Assembly: GCA_027533385.1 (NCBI GenBank)
Contig: JAPZUE010000025.1
Span: 62,001 to 126,000, forward strand
Origin: Rhizobium sp.
GTDB lineage: Bacteria; Pseudomonadota; Alphaproteobacteria; Rhizobiales; Rhizobiaceae
Direction: 5' to 3'
DNA: 64,000 nucleotides
Every line of letters begins with the position of its first letter. Position 1 is the stretch's first letter. This document shows positions 1-10,130 of this stretch, one piece after another. The notes under the pieces are model-generated. The model was given only the letters and a program-made list of their open reading frames with translations, was not told the DNA's origin and searched no databases. A program made the translations under genes and the position numbers.

Positions 1-156
1 ACACGCTTCACAGGGTTTTCCAGAAACGGTTGAGTATCACGCCCTCATTTTATCGCGAACGTTTCGCAAAGCGCTGACCAAACCGCACTGTAGCCGCAAA
101 ACTCTTCTGTCATTGACGGCCAGTGGTCCCTGTGAACATGACCTCTACCGGGCAAT

Positions 157-840
157 TCACGCTTCCATGGAGTAGCCCGCCCCGCGAACGGTGCGGATGA
201 CATCCTGCATGTTGGAGAAGTTCAGAGCCTTGCGCAGGCGACCGACATGCACGTCGACGGTGCGTTCATCGACATAGATGTCGTGGCCCCAGACACCATC
301 GAGAAGCTGCGAGCGTGAGAAGACACGTCCGGGCGAGGCCATCAGGAACTCCAAGAGCCGGAACTCGGTCGGTCCAAGGCGCACTTCGCGGCTCTTGCGA
401 TGCACGCGATGCGTCTCGCGATCGAGTTCGATATCGCCGCAGCGGAGCACGCTTGAGAGCACTTCAGGCTTGGCGCGACGCAGCATGGCCTTGACTCGGG
501 CCATCAGTTCCGGCGTTGAGAAAGGCTTGACGACGTAGTCGTCGGCACCCGTTGCCAAACCGCGCACGCGTTCGCTTTCCTCGCCCCGCGCCGTCAGCAT
601 GATGATCGGAAGGCGCTCGGTCTCGGGGCGGACGCGAAGTCGGCGGCAAAGCTCTATGCCGGACACGCCAGGCAGCATCCAGTCGAGGATCAGGAGATCC
701 GGGACCCGCTCCTGAAGGCGGATTTCCGCCTCGTCTCCCCGAAGGATGGTCTCGACTTCATACCCTTCGGCTTCGAGGTTATAGCGCAAGAGGACCGACA
801 GGGCCTCTTCGTCTTCCACCACGGTAATCTTCGGCTGCAT
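157..840 (-). CDS. phoB: PhoB phosphate regulon response regulator
   Basis: OmpR/PhoB-type response regulator of 227 residues. The receiver domain (about 1-120) has the acidic pocket VVEDEE near residue 10, the phospho-acceptor Asp53 in ILDWMLPG, and Lys in DDYVVKPF. A winged-helix DNA-binding domain follows (about 128-225) with the typical RTVDVHVGRLRKAL recognition region. It should be phosphorylated by PhoR (7807-6551) when phosphate is scarce and bind Pho boxes such as 6461-6489. It is the last gene of the leftward phoR-pstSCAB-phoUB series, 25 bases after phoU. The 156 bases downstream hold no clear gene or terminator. Identification is very secure from domain order and neighbours. Confidence 0.96.
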   Translation of the reverse strand: MQPKITVVEDEEALSVLLRYNLEAEGYEVETILRGDEAEIRLQERVPDLLILDWMLPGVSGIELCRRLRVRPETERLPIIMLTARGEESERVRGLATGADDYVVKPFSTPELMARVKAMLRRAKPEVLSSVLRCGDIELDRETHRVHRKSREVRLGPTEFRLLEFLMASPGRVFSRSQLLDGVWGHDIYVDERTVDVHVGRLRKALNFSNMQDVIRTVRGAGYSMEA

Positions 841-865
841 GAAACTCCGACCTCGCTAACCCAAG

Positions 866-1579
866 TTACTCGGTGATCGCGCCAACGGAAGCCGTCTGAT
901 CTTCCTTGGGGCGCTCACCTTCCGGCTGTGCGCCGGTGGTCATGTAGTAGATCGTCTCGGCGATATTCGTCGCATGGTCGCCGATGCGCTCGATGTTCTT
1001 GGCGCAGAACAGCAGATGCGTGCAGCTTGTGATGTTGCGCGGATCTTCCATCATGTAGGTCAGGAGTTCGCGGAACAGCGAGGTGTAGATCGCGTCGATC
1101 TCCTCGTCGCGGTCACGGATGGACTTCGCCTTCTCGGCCGAGCGTGTCGTATAGACGTCGAGCACTTCCTTGAGCTGGGCCAGTGCCAGATCCGACAGGT
1201 GTTCGAGGCCGCGCGCGAGCTTGCGTGGAACGCCGGTTGCCTGGATGGCGACGACGCGCTTGGAATTGCTCTTGCCGAGATCGCCGACGCGCTCAAGATC
1301 GGCGGCGATGCGCAGCGCGCCGATGATTTCGCGCAGGTCGGAGGCGACCGGCTGACGCTTGGCAATCGTCACGACGGCCTTGTCACCGATCTCACGCTCC
1401 ATGGCATCCATGAGAACATCGTCGGAAATGACCTTCTGGGCGAGGGCCGCGTCGGAATTGACCAGCGCACGCACGCTTTCGGCGACCATCTGTTCCGCCA
1501 GACCGCCCATTTCGGAGATGCGGCGCATCAGGAACTTCAGTTCCTCGTCGAAGGCCGAGTAGATGTGTGTGGAGCCCAT
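866..1579 (-). CDS. phoU: PhoU phosphate signalling protein
   Basis: A 237-residue all-helical protein made of two PhoU repeats, beginning MGSTHIYSAFDEELKFLMRR. The second repeat carries the metal-site region near NIERIGDHATNIAE. PhoU links the PstSCAB importer to PhoR and keeps PhoR in its inhibitory state when phosphate is plentiful, acting in the cytoplasm at the inner membrane. It lies between pstB and phoB in the same leftward operon, the standard position. Length and repeats match the family. Confidence 0.95.
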   Translation of the reverse strand: MGSTHIYSAFDEELKFLMRRISEMGGLAEQMVAESVRALVNSDAALAQKVISDDVLMDAMEREIGDKAVVTIAKRQPVASDLREIIGALRIAADLERVGDLGKSNSKRVVAIQATGVPRKLARGLEHLSDLALAQLKEVLDVYTTRSAEKAKSIRDRDEEIDAIYTSLFRELLTYMMEDPRNITSCTHLLFCAKNIERIGDHATNIAETIYYMTTGAQPEGERPKEDQTASVGAITE

Positions 1580-1625
1580 TTGAAACGTCCTTGAAATTGA
1601 GTTCGACCGTGGATGACGTCAGGGC

Positions 1626-2435
<810 letters not shown>

Positions 2436-2446
2436 CTTGGAGCTCC

Positions 2447-3799
2447 TTACCAGCGACGCTCAAAGCGGCGGCGAAGAATGATTGCGAGCAGGTTCATCAT
2501 GATCAGGAACACCAGGAGCACGATGATGGCACCGGATGCACGCTCTACGAAAGCCGGGTCACCGCGCTGGGTCCAGTTGTAAACCTGGACCGGAAGGGCG
2601 GATGCGGGCTCGAAGAAGCCGTCCGGGGGGCCGGCCGGATATTCGCGGACAAAGGCCACCATGCCGATCAGAAGCAGGGGAGCGGTTTCGCCGAGGGCAC
2701 GTGCCAGGCCGATAATGGCACCGGTCAGGATGCCCGGCATGGCAAGCGGCAGCACGTGGTGGAAGATCGACTGCATCTTGGAGGCCCCCACACCGAGAGC
2801 CGCGTCGCGGATCGAGGGCGGTACGGCCTTCAGCGCCGAACGGGTGGCGATGATGATTGTCGGAAGCGTCATCAGCGTCAGCACCAGACCACCGACGATC
2901 GGCGCCGATTGTGGCAGGCCGACGAAGTTGATCAGCACGGCCAGGCCAAGGATACCGAAGACGATCGAGGGTACGGCGGCGAGGTTGGCGATGTTGACCT
3001 CGATGAGATCGGTGAACCAGTTCTGCGGCGCGAATTCCTCAAGATAGATCGAGGCAGCGACCCCAAGCGGCAGCGACAGCAGCAGCACGATCAGCATCAT
3101 GTAGGCCGAGCCGATGATGGCTACGCCCAGGCCTGCGGCTTCCGGACGGGTGTCGGAGGCGTCCGGAGCGGTGAAGAAGCCCCAGTTGAACTTGGTGACG
3201 AGGATGCCGGCATCTTTCAGCTTGTCCGCGAGAACGAGCTGTTCGGGCGACACATTCCGGTCGAGCTTGGCGCTCTCCATCGTCACGCGGCCCTTGTAGT
3301 AGCCGTCGATGCGACCACCAGCGAGGAAGTCGAAGGAATGGGTCTCGCCGATAACCGAGGGGTCGGCGAGCACGAAGCGGCGCAGGTCGGACGGCGATTC
3401 CTTGGAGATGAGTTCGGCTGCCGCCTTGGGCGTGAGGCCCTGGCCTGCAAGACCCTTCTCCTCGAGCTTCTTTGCCATCGCCTGCTCGATGAGGGGCGCG
3501 TAGCCGAAGGTCGTAACCTTGGAGATTTCGGCCAGATCACGGTTGCCCGATTTGTCGAGCTTTGCCGGGTCCAGGTAGATGTCGAGCGTGATGTAGGTCT
3601 GCTGGAAAGAAGAGATACCGTTCGACAGGATCGAGGCCAGCAAGCCGATCAGGGCGACGATCCCGAAGGTCACGGCAGCCTTGCCGAGCATCCGGAAGCG
3701 TACTTCTGCCTTGTTGCGACGGCGCGTACGCTCGTCGACGGCCAGAATGGATTTCTTCTCTACGGGCATGGGAGCTCCGATAGCGGTCATGTCGGTCAT
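2447..3799 (-). CDS. pstA: Phosphate ABC transporter permease PstA
   Basis: Inner-membrane permease subunit of the PstSCAB importer. The start is placed at MTDMTAIG because its ATG overlaps the pstC stop as ATGA; the frame extends further upstream inside pstC. At 450 residues it is much longer than E. coli PstA (about 300): after a first membrane segment (about 37-60) there is a periplasmic insertion of about 150 residues, a feature I associate with alphaproteobacterial PstA proteins. The MetI-like core begins near [15 protein letters not shown] and contains the coupling motif [20 protein letters not shown] for docking to PstB. Confidence 0.94.
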   Translation of the reverse strand: MTDMTAIGAPMPVEKKSILAVDERTRRRNKAEVRFRMLGKAAVTFGIVALIGLLASILSNGISSFQQTYITLDIYLDPAKLDKSGNRDLAEISKVTTFGYAPLIEQAMAKKLEEKGLAGQGLTPKAAAELISKESPSDLRRFVLADPSVIGETHSFDFLAGGRIDGYYKGRVTMESAKLDRNVSPEQLVLADKLKDAGILVTKFNWGFFTAPDASDTRPEAAGLGVAIIGSAYMMLIVLLLSLPLGVAASIYLEEFAPQNWFTDLIEVNIANLAAVPSIVFGILGLAVLINFVGLPQSAPIVGGLVLTLMTLPTIIIATRSALKAVPPSIRDAALGVGASKMQSIFHHVLPLAMPGILTGAIIGLARALGETAPLLLIGMVAFVREYPAGPPDGFFEPASALPVQVYNWTQRGDPAFVERASGAIIVLLVFLIMMNLLAIILRRRFERRW

Positions 3800-5256
3800 T
3801 CGTACTGCTCCCGGTACTTGCGGACGATGTAGAGGGCGATGACGTTCAGGCACAGCGTGATCACGAAGAGCGTCAGACCAAGCGCGAAGGCGACAAGGGT
3901 CTCTGGGCTCGCGAACTCCGTGTCACCGGTCAGCTGGCTAACGATCTTGACCGTCACGGTTGTCATCGCCTCGAATGGATTGAGGTCCAGCTTGGCGGCA
4001 GCACCCGCGCCGAGGACGACGATCATGGTCTCCCCGATCGCGCGGCTGGCGGCGAGCAAGATGGCACCGACGATACCCGGCAACGCCGCCGGCAGGACGA
4101 CCTGCTTGATGGTTTCGGACTGCGTTGAGCCCAGTGCATAGGAACCATCACGAAGGGCCTGCGGCACGGCGTTGATGATGTCGTCCGACAGCGAGGAAAC
4201 GAAGGGGATGATCATCACACCCATGACGAGGCCCGCGGTCAGAACCGAGGAGGACGAGGTGCCAAGTCCGAGCGGCTGAGCGAAATAGTCTCGCAGGAAA
4301 GGGCCGACGGTGACGAGCGCGAAGAGACCGTAGACGATCGTCGGGATACCGGCGAGAACCTCGATCGCCGGCTTGACGATGCTGCGGGTCTTCGGACCGG
4401 CATACTCCGACAAGAAGACTGCAATCATCAGACCGATCGGCACGGCGACGATCAGCGAAATGATCGACACGTAGAAAGTACCCCAGATCAGCGGGATGAT
4501 GCCCAGATCGGAGCCTCCGTGGAATTGCGGGTTCCAGACGGTCGAGAAGAAGAAGTCGCTCGCCGGATACATGGTGAAGAAGACATAGGTCTCGAAGACC
4601 AGCGAACCCACGATGCCGACCGTGGTCAGGATCGCAACCAGCGACGCGATAAGCAGCATCGTCTTGACGAAGCTCTCGCTCATATTGCGAGCACGCAGCT
4701 CCGGATTGATGCGGACGTAGGCGAACGGCAGCGCCGCCAGGGAGAGGGCGAGGACGGCAATCGTCATCAGAAGATGGCCGAAGTCTGACTGCTCGCGATA
4801 GGCCTTCGCTGCCTCAAAGACTGCGGCCGGCACTTCGGCTCCGAGCGCGATGCCGACTTCAGCAAGGCGGGCGCGGATATTGTCTGCGTCCAGGGCTTCG
4901 AGGTTCAAGTCTGTGCCGGTCGCGGCAATATGAGCCTCTACGACCTGCAGACCATCGGCGATCCGGCGCACATCGGCCATCACAAGGCTACGGGCACTGC
5001 CCTCAGCGATGCTGCTTTCCGGGATCATGCCGCTCACGCGGCTTTCGATAATCGGCGGCTGAATGAGCAGCCACAAACCGAGAAGGATGAGTGCCGGGAC
5101 GGCGGTCGACAAAGCGATGATCTGACCGTAGTAGCCCGGAAGCGAGTGCAGCTTTCTGCCGCTAGACGCCGAAACCAGAATAGCCTGCCGGCGTCCCAGA
5201 ACAAAGCCGAGTGCCGCAAGCGCTATGATACAAAGGATAATGATGCTCGCGTCCAT
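3796..5256 (-). CDS. pstC: Phosphate ABC transporter permease PstC
   Basis: The second permease of the PstSCAB system, about 486 residues from the start chosen at MDASIIILCIIA. A GGCGGG lies 4 bases upstream of that codon; an ATG 12 bases earlier (5268) is an alternative. As in PstA there is a long N-terminal extension with extra membrane segments before the MetI-like domain, which starts near GTFYVSIISLIVAVPIG. The EAA-type loop is YALGSTQSETIKQVVLPAALPG. The stop overlaps the pstA start by four bases. A strong hairpin at 5286-5309 separates it from pstS. Confidence 0.93.
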   Translation of the reverse strand: MDASIIILCIIALAALGFVLGRRQAILVSASSGRKLHSLPGYYGQIIALSTAVPALILLGLWLLIQPPIIESRVSGMIPESSIAEGSARSLVMADVRRIADGLQVVEAHIAATGTDLNLEALDADNIRARLAEVGIALGAEVPAAVFEAAKAYREQSDFGHLLMTIAVLALSLAALPFAYVRINPELRARNMSESFVKTMLLIASLVAILTTVGIVGSLVFETYVFFTMYPASDFFFSTVWNPQFHGGSDLGIIPLIWGTFYVSIISLIVAVPIGLMIAVFLSEYAGPKTRSIVKPAIEVLAGIPTIVYGLFALVTVGPFLRDYFAQPLGLGTSSSSVLTAGLVMGVMIIPFVSSLSDDIINAVPQALRDGSYALGSTQSETIKQVVLPAALPGIVGAILLAASRAIGETMIVVLGAGAAAKLDLNPFEAMTTVTVKIVSQLTGDTEFASPETLVAFALGLTLFVITLCLNVIALYIVRKYREQYE

Positions 5257-5285
5257 TTTACCCGCCATTTCCCCAGCAAGAAAGA

Positions 5286-5309
5286 CCGGCGGCACAGGGG
5301 TGCCGCCGG
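5286..5309 (-). terminator. Hairpin between pstS and pstC
   Basis: On the minus strand a perfect 10-base-pair stem (CCGGCGGCAC / GTGCCGCCGG) with a four-base loop is followed by the pyrimidine-rich run TCTTTCTT. It lies just after the pstS stop and before pstC. Such a site can act as a partial terminator or as a 3' stabiliser of the pstS message, so that the binding protein is made in excess over the membrane complex. The stem is visible; its effect is inferred. Confidence 0.7.
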
Positions 5310-5322
5310 CCGATGCATCAGA

Positions 5323-6363
5323 TTAGTTGAGCGGCGCCATCGGCGTGCGGGCCTTGACGGAAGCCTGCGTCTTGGCAAGTTCCGGATCGGAAACGAGGCC
5401 ATAGGCAGCGAGCGGGCCATCCGGGCCGGCCATTTCGTCAGAAACGAAGAACTCTACGTATTCCTGGAGACCCGGGATGACGTCGAGGTGGGCGTTCTTG
5501 ACGTAGAAGTACAGCGGACGCGAGACCGGATATTCGCCCTTGGCGATTGCCTCGACCGTGGGAACAACGCCGTTCATGGTGGCGACGCGCAGCTTGTCGG
5601 TGTTGTTCTGGTAGAAGGACAGACCGAATACGCCGATGCCGTTCTTGTTGGCGTCAACGCGAGCAAGCGTCTCGGTGTAGTCGCCGTCGATGTCAACGGA
5701 AACGCCATCGGTGCGCAGCGCCATGCAGCCGTCTTCAGCCTTGTCCTCATCGCCACCGGCGGCGGTCTTCAGGGCTTCGAAAGCGCCATTTTCTTCGCAG
5801 CCAGCAATGATGACCTTGGTGTCGAAGACTTCGCGGGTGCCGTGCTTGGTGCCCGGGATGAAGGCGAGGATCGGCTGGGCCGGGAGGTCAGCGCGGATCT
5901 CGTTCCAGTTCTTGTAAGGATTGTCGACCAGCTGGCCGTCCTTCAGAACCTTGGCAGCAAGGGCATTGTGCCAGTCAGCCGGGGTGAAGGCGAATTCAGG
6001 ACCAGCGATGTCGGAAGCGAAGACGATGCCGTCGTAACCGATGCGAACTTCCTGAATGTCGTTCACGCCGTTGGTCTTGCAGAGCTCGATGTCCGACTTG
6101 CTGATGCGCGAAGAGGAGTTTGCGATGTCGATGGTGTTCTCGCCCACGCCTTCGCACAGCTTCTTGCGGCCGGCGCCCGAACCGCCGGACTCAACAACCG
6201 GGGTCGGAAATTCGAAGTTTTCGCCGAAGGCTTCGGCAACGATTGCGGCATAGGGCAGAACGGTGGAGGAACCAGCGATCTGGATCTGGTCGCGGGCTAC
6301 GGCAGCGCCGGCGAAGGCCACGGAGGCCGCCAAGGCAGCTACGGAAAGTTTCAGAGCGTTCAT
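5323..6363 (-). CDS. pstS: Phosphate-binding periplasmic protein PstS
   Basis: Periplasmic phosphate receptor of about 346 residues. A Sec signal peptide ends near AFAGAAVARDQ. The mature N-terminus IQIAGSSTVLPYA and the GSGAGRKKLCEG, NSSSRISKSD and GTKHGTREVFD stretches correspond to the phosphate-binding loops of the family. Start: GGGAG ends 6 bases before the ATG at 6363, whereas the ATG two codons upstream (6369) directly abuts it, so 6363 is preferred. The gene has its own Pho box at 6461-6489 although phoR lies just upstream in the same direction. Confidence 0.95.
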   Translation of the reverse strand: MNALKLSVAALAASVAFAGAAVARDQIQIAGSSTVLPYAAIVAEAFGENFEFPTPVVESGGSGAGRKKLCEGVGENTIDIANSSSRISKSDIELCKTNGVNDIQEVRIGYDGIVFASDIAGPEFAFTPADWHNALAAKVLKDGQLVDNPYKNWNEIRADLPAQPILAFIPGTKHGTREVFDTKVIIAGCEENGAFEALKTAAGGDEDKAEDGCMALRTDGVSVDIDGDYTETLARVDANKNGIGVFGLSFYQNNTDKLRVATMNGVVPTVEAIAKGEYPVSRPLYFYVKNAHLDVIPGLQEYVEFFVSDEMAGPDGPLAAYGLVSDPELAKTQASVKARTPMAPLN

Positions 6364-6460
6364 GATCATCTCCCGAAATGGGCTTGTGTGTCTTTGCGGC
6401 CGTTGCGCATCTCCCGAGCAGCGGCGACTGCGTTCTTAGCGGCTCTAGGCCCACGCTTTT

Positions 6461-6489
6461 ATGTCAGTTCGATGAAACATTTGTGACAA
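6461..6489 (-). promoter_or_regulatory. Three-repeat Pho box upstream of pstS
   Basis: On the minus strand three 7-base repeats follow one another at an exact 11-base period: TTGTCAC, GTTTCAT and CTGACAT, separated by AAAT and CGAA. The PhoB consensus is two CTGTCAT-like repeats separated by 4 bases, so this is a one-and-a-half-unit Pho box. It ends about 100 bases before the pstS start, where an activator site belongs. It implies direct PhoB control of pstS and the genes after it. Confidence 0.8.
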
Positions 6490-6550
6490 AGATTTTTGAT
6501 ATATTTCAGCACCTTAATTGAAGTGCGACAACGAAGATGCCAGTTTTATG

Positions 6551-7807
6551 TCAGAAGCGTACGGTAAAGACGCTTCCGTCACCGAGATCGGACTTCACGA
6601 TCAGGCGCGCGCGGTGCCTTGTCAGGATGTGCTTGACGATGGCGAGGCCAAGACCGGTCCCCTTCTTGGAGCGGCTGTCTTCGACATTGACTCGGTAGAA
6701 ACGCTCCGTGAGACGTGGAACATGTTCGGCGGGAATGCCCGGGCCATGGTCCCTGACACTGACTTCCGTCGCGCCACCGACATCCTTGCGAAGGGCCACC
6801 TCGACGACCTTTCCATCCTGCCCGTATTTGCAGGCGTTCTCGATCAAGTTCTCGAAAACCTCGACCAGCTCATCGCGTTCACCCATGACCTCGATCTTCT
6901 CTTCGGGCAGATCGAGGCGGATTTCGACGCCGAGCTCAGAGGCTAGCGGAGCAAGGCTGTCGCGGACATGGCCAAGGATGGGACCCAGTTCCACCTTCCG
7001 ATCCGGCGGCACATGGGCCTTCAGCTCAAGGCGCGAGAGCGACAGAAGATCATCCACCAGGCGGCTCATCCGGTTTGCCTGATCGAGCATGATCGCCAGG
7101 AACCGATCCTTCGCCTTGGCGTCATCGCGGGCGGGCCCCTGCATGGTCTCGATAAAGCCGCGCAACGAGGCCAGCGGCGTGCGCAGTTCGTGGCTGGCAT
7201 TGGCGACGAAGTCGCTGCGCATGCGGTCCAGACGCCGCAGTTCGGAGATATCCCGGAAGGAGAGCAGGAAATAGGTCTGCCCCGACGTCTGCTGCGGATC
7301 AACCTGCGCGACGCGGACGATATAGACCCGCTCGGACGGATGGCGTTCGGAATGCTCGATCTGGTTGGGCGCGCCGGTTTCCGTTGTTTCCCGGATCATG
7401 TCGAGAATGCCCGGAGAGCGCCAGCGGGTCGAGACATGCAGCCCGCTCAGCAGGGTGCCGAAGACACGCTCGGCCGACTGGTTCTGCGCGATCATTTCCG
7501 CATCCGGATTGAGCACGAAAATCGGCATGTCGACGCCGTCGAGCGACGCAAGGATCAGCGGCAGGGGATCGGCAGGCGGTGGCGCGGAAACGGCAGCAGG
7601 CGGCACGGCATCGGGGGCATCGTTTTCCGGCAATTGGCGAAAGACCACGAGCAGGAAAAGCAGGACAAAGAGGATGACGGCAAAGCCGGTCGCTGCACCC
7701 GTCGCCCAGGCGCTCAAGGCAAGCAGTGCTGCTGCGAGGATGTAGATCCAGGCAGACAGTAGCCGTCGGAGATCATTGCGCCAGCCCTCACCGCTATCGT
7801 CCTGCAT
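6551..7807 (-). CDS. phoR: PhoR phosphate regulon sensor histidine kinase
   Basis: Membrane sensor kinase of 418 residues. Two hydrophobic segments lie near 16-35 and 41-57 with almost no periplasmic loop, as in PhoR, which senses phosphate through PstSCAB-PhoU. A Pro/Ala-rich linker leads to a PAS domain (about 84-190), then HisKA with His206 in ANASHELRTPLASLRGF and the HATPase with N (NLIENACKYG), G1 (DHGPGIP) and G2 (KKGTGLGLAIVKH) boxes. It is the first gene of the phoR-pst-pho operon. A weak possible Pho box lies at 7848-7865. Confidence 0.94.
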   Translation of the reverse strand: MQDDSGEGWRNDLRRLLSAWIYILAAALLALSAWATGAATGFAVILFVLLFLLVVFRQLPENDAPDAVPPAAVSAPPPADPLPLILASLDGVDMPIFVLNPDAEMIAQNQSAERVFGTLLSGLHVSTRWRSPGILDMIRETTETGAPNQIEHSERHPSERVYIVRVAQVDPQQTSGQTYFLLSFRDISELRRLDRMRSDFVANASHELRTPLASLRGFIETMQGPARDDAKAKDRFLAIMLDQANRMSRLVDDLLSLSRLELKAHVPPDRKVELGPILGHVRDSLAPLASELGVEIRLDLPEEKIEVMGERDELVEVFENLIENACKYGQDGKVVEVALRKDVGGATEVSVRDHGPGIPAEHVPRLTERFYRVNVEDSRSKKGTGLGLAIVKHILTRHRARLIVKSDLGDGSVFTVRF

Positions 7808-7847
7808 GCCTGCGCACTCTCCGCCGTCTGATCATTCCATGCCTGAT

Positions 7848-7865
7848 AGGCCTGATTCATGACAG
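7848..7865 (-). promoter_or_regulatory. Possible weak Pho box upstream of phoR
   Basis: On the minus strand a perfect CTGTCAT half-site is followed after 4 bases (GAAT) by CAGGCCT, which matches the second half-site at only 4 of 7 positions. It lies about 40 bases upstream of phoR. Auto-control of phoR by PhoB would make sense, but one good half-site alone is weak evidence. Confidence 0.3.
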
Positions 7866-8018
7866 AAGTTACACCGGTCTGCCATTGCTTCCCTCGTCTT
7901 CCCCCGCCTTTCCCCGCATGGATGAACAGATGGCCGGTAGAACCGACATGCTTGAACTTCATTTCGGCTTGGTCTCAAGTAGAGGAATAGAAAGCAGCGA
8001 TATCCGAGGGAGACAAAG

Positions 8019-8900
8019 ATGGATGCGCAGACGGAAAGCAGGGCGGTGACATTGACGGTCGGCGGTACCGAGAGGATTTTCGACATCGATCTCCCCAATC
8101 TGCCGGACTGGATCGAAGACAATGCGCTCAAGTCCGGCGGCTTTCCTTATGACAAGAAGCTCTCCCAAAAGGATTACGAGCAGGAACTCACCCTGCTGCA
8201 GATCGAGCTGGTGAAAGTTCAGTTCTGGATGCAGAAGACCGGCGAGCGGGTTATGGCGCTCTTCGAGGGCCGTGATGCGGCTGGCAAGGGTGGCGCGATC
8301 CATGCGACCCTCTCTTATATGAATCCACGTTCGGCGCGCGTCGTTGCCCTGACGAAGCCGACGGAAACCGAGCGCGGCCAGTGGTACTTCCAGCGCTATG
8401 TTTCACACTTCCCGACGGCCGGCGAATTCGTTCTCTTCGACCGCTCCTGGTATAACCGCGCCGGCGTCGAGCCGGTCATGGGTTTCTGCACGCCGGACCA
8501 GTATGAAAGCTTCCTGGAACAGGTACCGCGCTTCGAGAAGCTCATCGACCGGGAAGGCATCCGCTTCTTCAAGTTCTGGCTGGACACTGGGCAGGAAATG
8601 CAGCTCAAGCGCTTTCACGATCGCCGGCACGATCCGCTGAAGTGCTGGAAGCTCTCGCCCATGGATATCGCCGCCCTGCACAAGTGGGACGACTACACGA
8701 AGAAGCGCGACCGGATGCTGAAGGAGACCCATACCGATCGGGCGCCCTGGACCGTGCTGCATGCCAATGACAAGCGCCGTGCGCGGCTGAACCTCATCCG
8801 CCACATGCTGATGTCGCTCGACTATGAGGGCAAGGATCTCGAAAAGATCGGCAAGCTCGACAAGAAGATCATCGGCAGCGGCCCGGACTTCCTGAAGTGA
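8019..8900 (+). CDS. ppk2: Polyphosphate kinase 2 (PPK2 family)
   Basis: Single-domain PPK2 of 293 residues, which transfers phosphate between polyphosphate and nucleoside diphosphates. Walker A is [11 protein letters not shown] (about 83-92), followed by the lid region and Walker [21 protein letters not shown] with Asp141. [17 protein letters not shown] and [14 protein letters not shown] are further family signatures. The ATG is preceded by GAGGGAGA. It diverges from phoR with 211 bases between them, which links polyphosphate turnover to the phosphate regulon. The length fits the one-domain class; the preferred nucleotide cannot be read from sequence. Confidence 0.93.
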   Translation: MDAQTESRAVTLTVGGTERIFDIDLPNLPDWIEDNALKSGGFPYDKKLSQKDYEQELTLLQIELVKVQFWMQKTGERVMALFEGRDAAGKGGAIHATLSYMNPRSARVVALTKPTETERGQWYFQRYVSHFPTAGEFVLFDRSWYNRAGVEPVMGFCTPDQYESFLEQVPRFEKLIDREGIRFFKFWLDTGQEMQLKRFHDRRHDPLKCWKLSPMDIAALHKWDDYTKKRDRMLKETHTDRAPWTVLHANDKRRARLNLIRHMLMSLDYEGKDLEKIGKLDKKIIGSGPDFLK

Positions 8901-8948
8901 CGCCGGCGCGGACGCCACCGCGCGTCCGCGCCTATGCGCCCACCATTG

Positions 8949-10130
8949 TCACTGGCCGGGGAGAACTCGAACAGCATAGAGGTTCACACCGCGCCCGCTT
9001 CCCGCGAGATCGGCGTTGATCAAAAGACGACCCGGCGTCGACGGCGCCATGCCGTTCTCGAAGGATACGCGGAACAGCGCATCGAGCTTTTGCGGATTGA
9101 CCGTGAAGCGGTGACGTGGGCAGGCGCCCATGCGCGGAAAATCGCATTCGACAGAAATCTGGACCGGCTTGTCATCCATTGACTGCACGGTCAGCGCGAT
9201 GGTCGAGGTTCGACCCGCCATTTCACGCAGGACGTCGGTCGGTACGGTTACCTCGACAGAACCCGCCGCATCGCCACTGCGCGAGATGATCTGGGCCGCG
9301 CTACCATCGCTTGCGGTCACGATATCGACAAGAGCATTGGCGCGCGGTCGAAGTGCCGAGACCTGCTGCGGCTCGAAGACCTCGATCCAGTCGTCGGAGA
9401 ACCCGCCGCGCGCATCGAGCGCCTGCGGGCCGGCAGGTGCAGCCGGCGCAGCCGCCTCCGGGGCTCCGGTAAAGTCTTCGGATTCGGTCCGCGGCGGTGG
9501 ATTGGGCACGGAAGTGTCGCGCTCTGCTGCCGTCAGCAGCAGTCCAGAAGAATAGACCCACCATGCGCCGATGCCGAGCGTCGCCAGGAAGATCGATGTG
9601 ATCAACAGCCGCGCGATCAGACCGCGACGGCGGCGCGGCGCCTTCTGCGGACGTTCCGACCGCATGTCGGGCATCGGCCCCTCGTCATCGGCATGGGCGT
9701 CAACAGGTGCTCTCGGAGCGGGATCGATTTGCGGATCGAAGGAAGGCTCTCGCTGGGCAGATGGAGATGCCATCGGCGGATCGACGGTGGAAAATCCCGG
9801 TTCGACGCGCCCGGTTCGCCGATCGGGCGACGCAGACATCGACGGTTCCGGAACCGGCCGCGGCGCAGGCGCAACGGGCGATGCCATCGGCGGGGCTGCG
9901 GGTTCTGGCTGCACTTCGAGGCGGGCGCGCTCTTCCAGTTCGATTGCATGGATGAGCGCCTCCAGGCGACGACGCTGATAGTTGACGGCTTCGGCATCGT
10001 CGATGTTCTGCTTGCGCAACCCGGTTTCAAGCGCCTGACGGGCGGATTGATAAACGCGCGCGCGCGCCTCCGCGTTCGCACGATCAGCGCGCTCCAGGGC
10101 GTTCCTGATGGCCGTTTCCAATCCACTCAT
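8949..10130 (-). CDS. Hypothetical single-pass membrane protein
   Basis: I do not recognise a named family. From the start chosen (AAGGAG about 9 bases upstream of the ATG at 10130) it is 393 residues. Residues 1-70 are charged and helical, probably coiled coil (ETAIRNALERADRANAEARARVYQSARQALE). Residues 75-165 are Pro/Ala/Ser-rich and disordered, then a basic patch APRRRRG and one membrane segment (about 171-196). The C-terminal 190 residues after a second linker look like a periplasmic beta-rich domain starting near GFSDDWIEVFEP and containing one cysteine pair candidate (ECDFPRMGAC). The topology would be N-in, C-out. It has no operon partner. Confidence 0.75.
   Translation of the reverse strand: MSGLETAIRNALERADRANAEARARVYQSARQALETGLRKQNIDDAEAVNYQRRRLEALIHAIELEERARLEVQPEPAAPPMASPVAPAPRPVPEPSMSASPDRRTGRVEPGFSTVDPPMASPSAQREPSFDPQIDPAPRAPVDAHADDEGPMPDMRSERPQKAPRRRRGLIARLLITSIFLATLGIGAWWVYSSGLLLTAAERDTSVPNPPPRTESEDFTGAPEAAAPAAPAGPQALDARGGFSDDWIEVFEPQQVSALRPRANALVDIVTASDGSAAQIISRSGDAAGSVEVTVPTDVLREMAGRTSTIALTVQSMDDKPVQISVECDFPRMGACPRHRFTVNPQKLDALFRVSFENGMAPSTPGRLLINADLAGSGRGVNLYAVRVLPGQ

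Noticed and set aside
105..125. CTGTCAT near the left edge as a Pho box
   Set aside because: The second half-site 4 bases on does not match, and the site lies downstream of phoB, not before a gene.
4930..6486. 518-residue open frame opposite pstC and pstS
   Set aside because: Antisense to two well-defined transporter genes and across the Pho box; composition is antisense-like.
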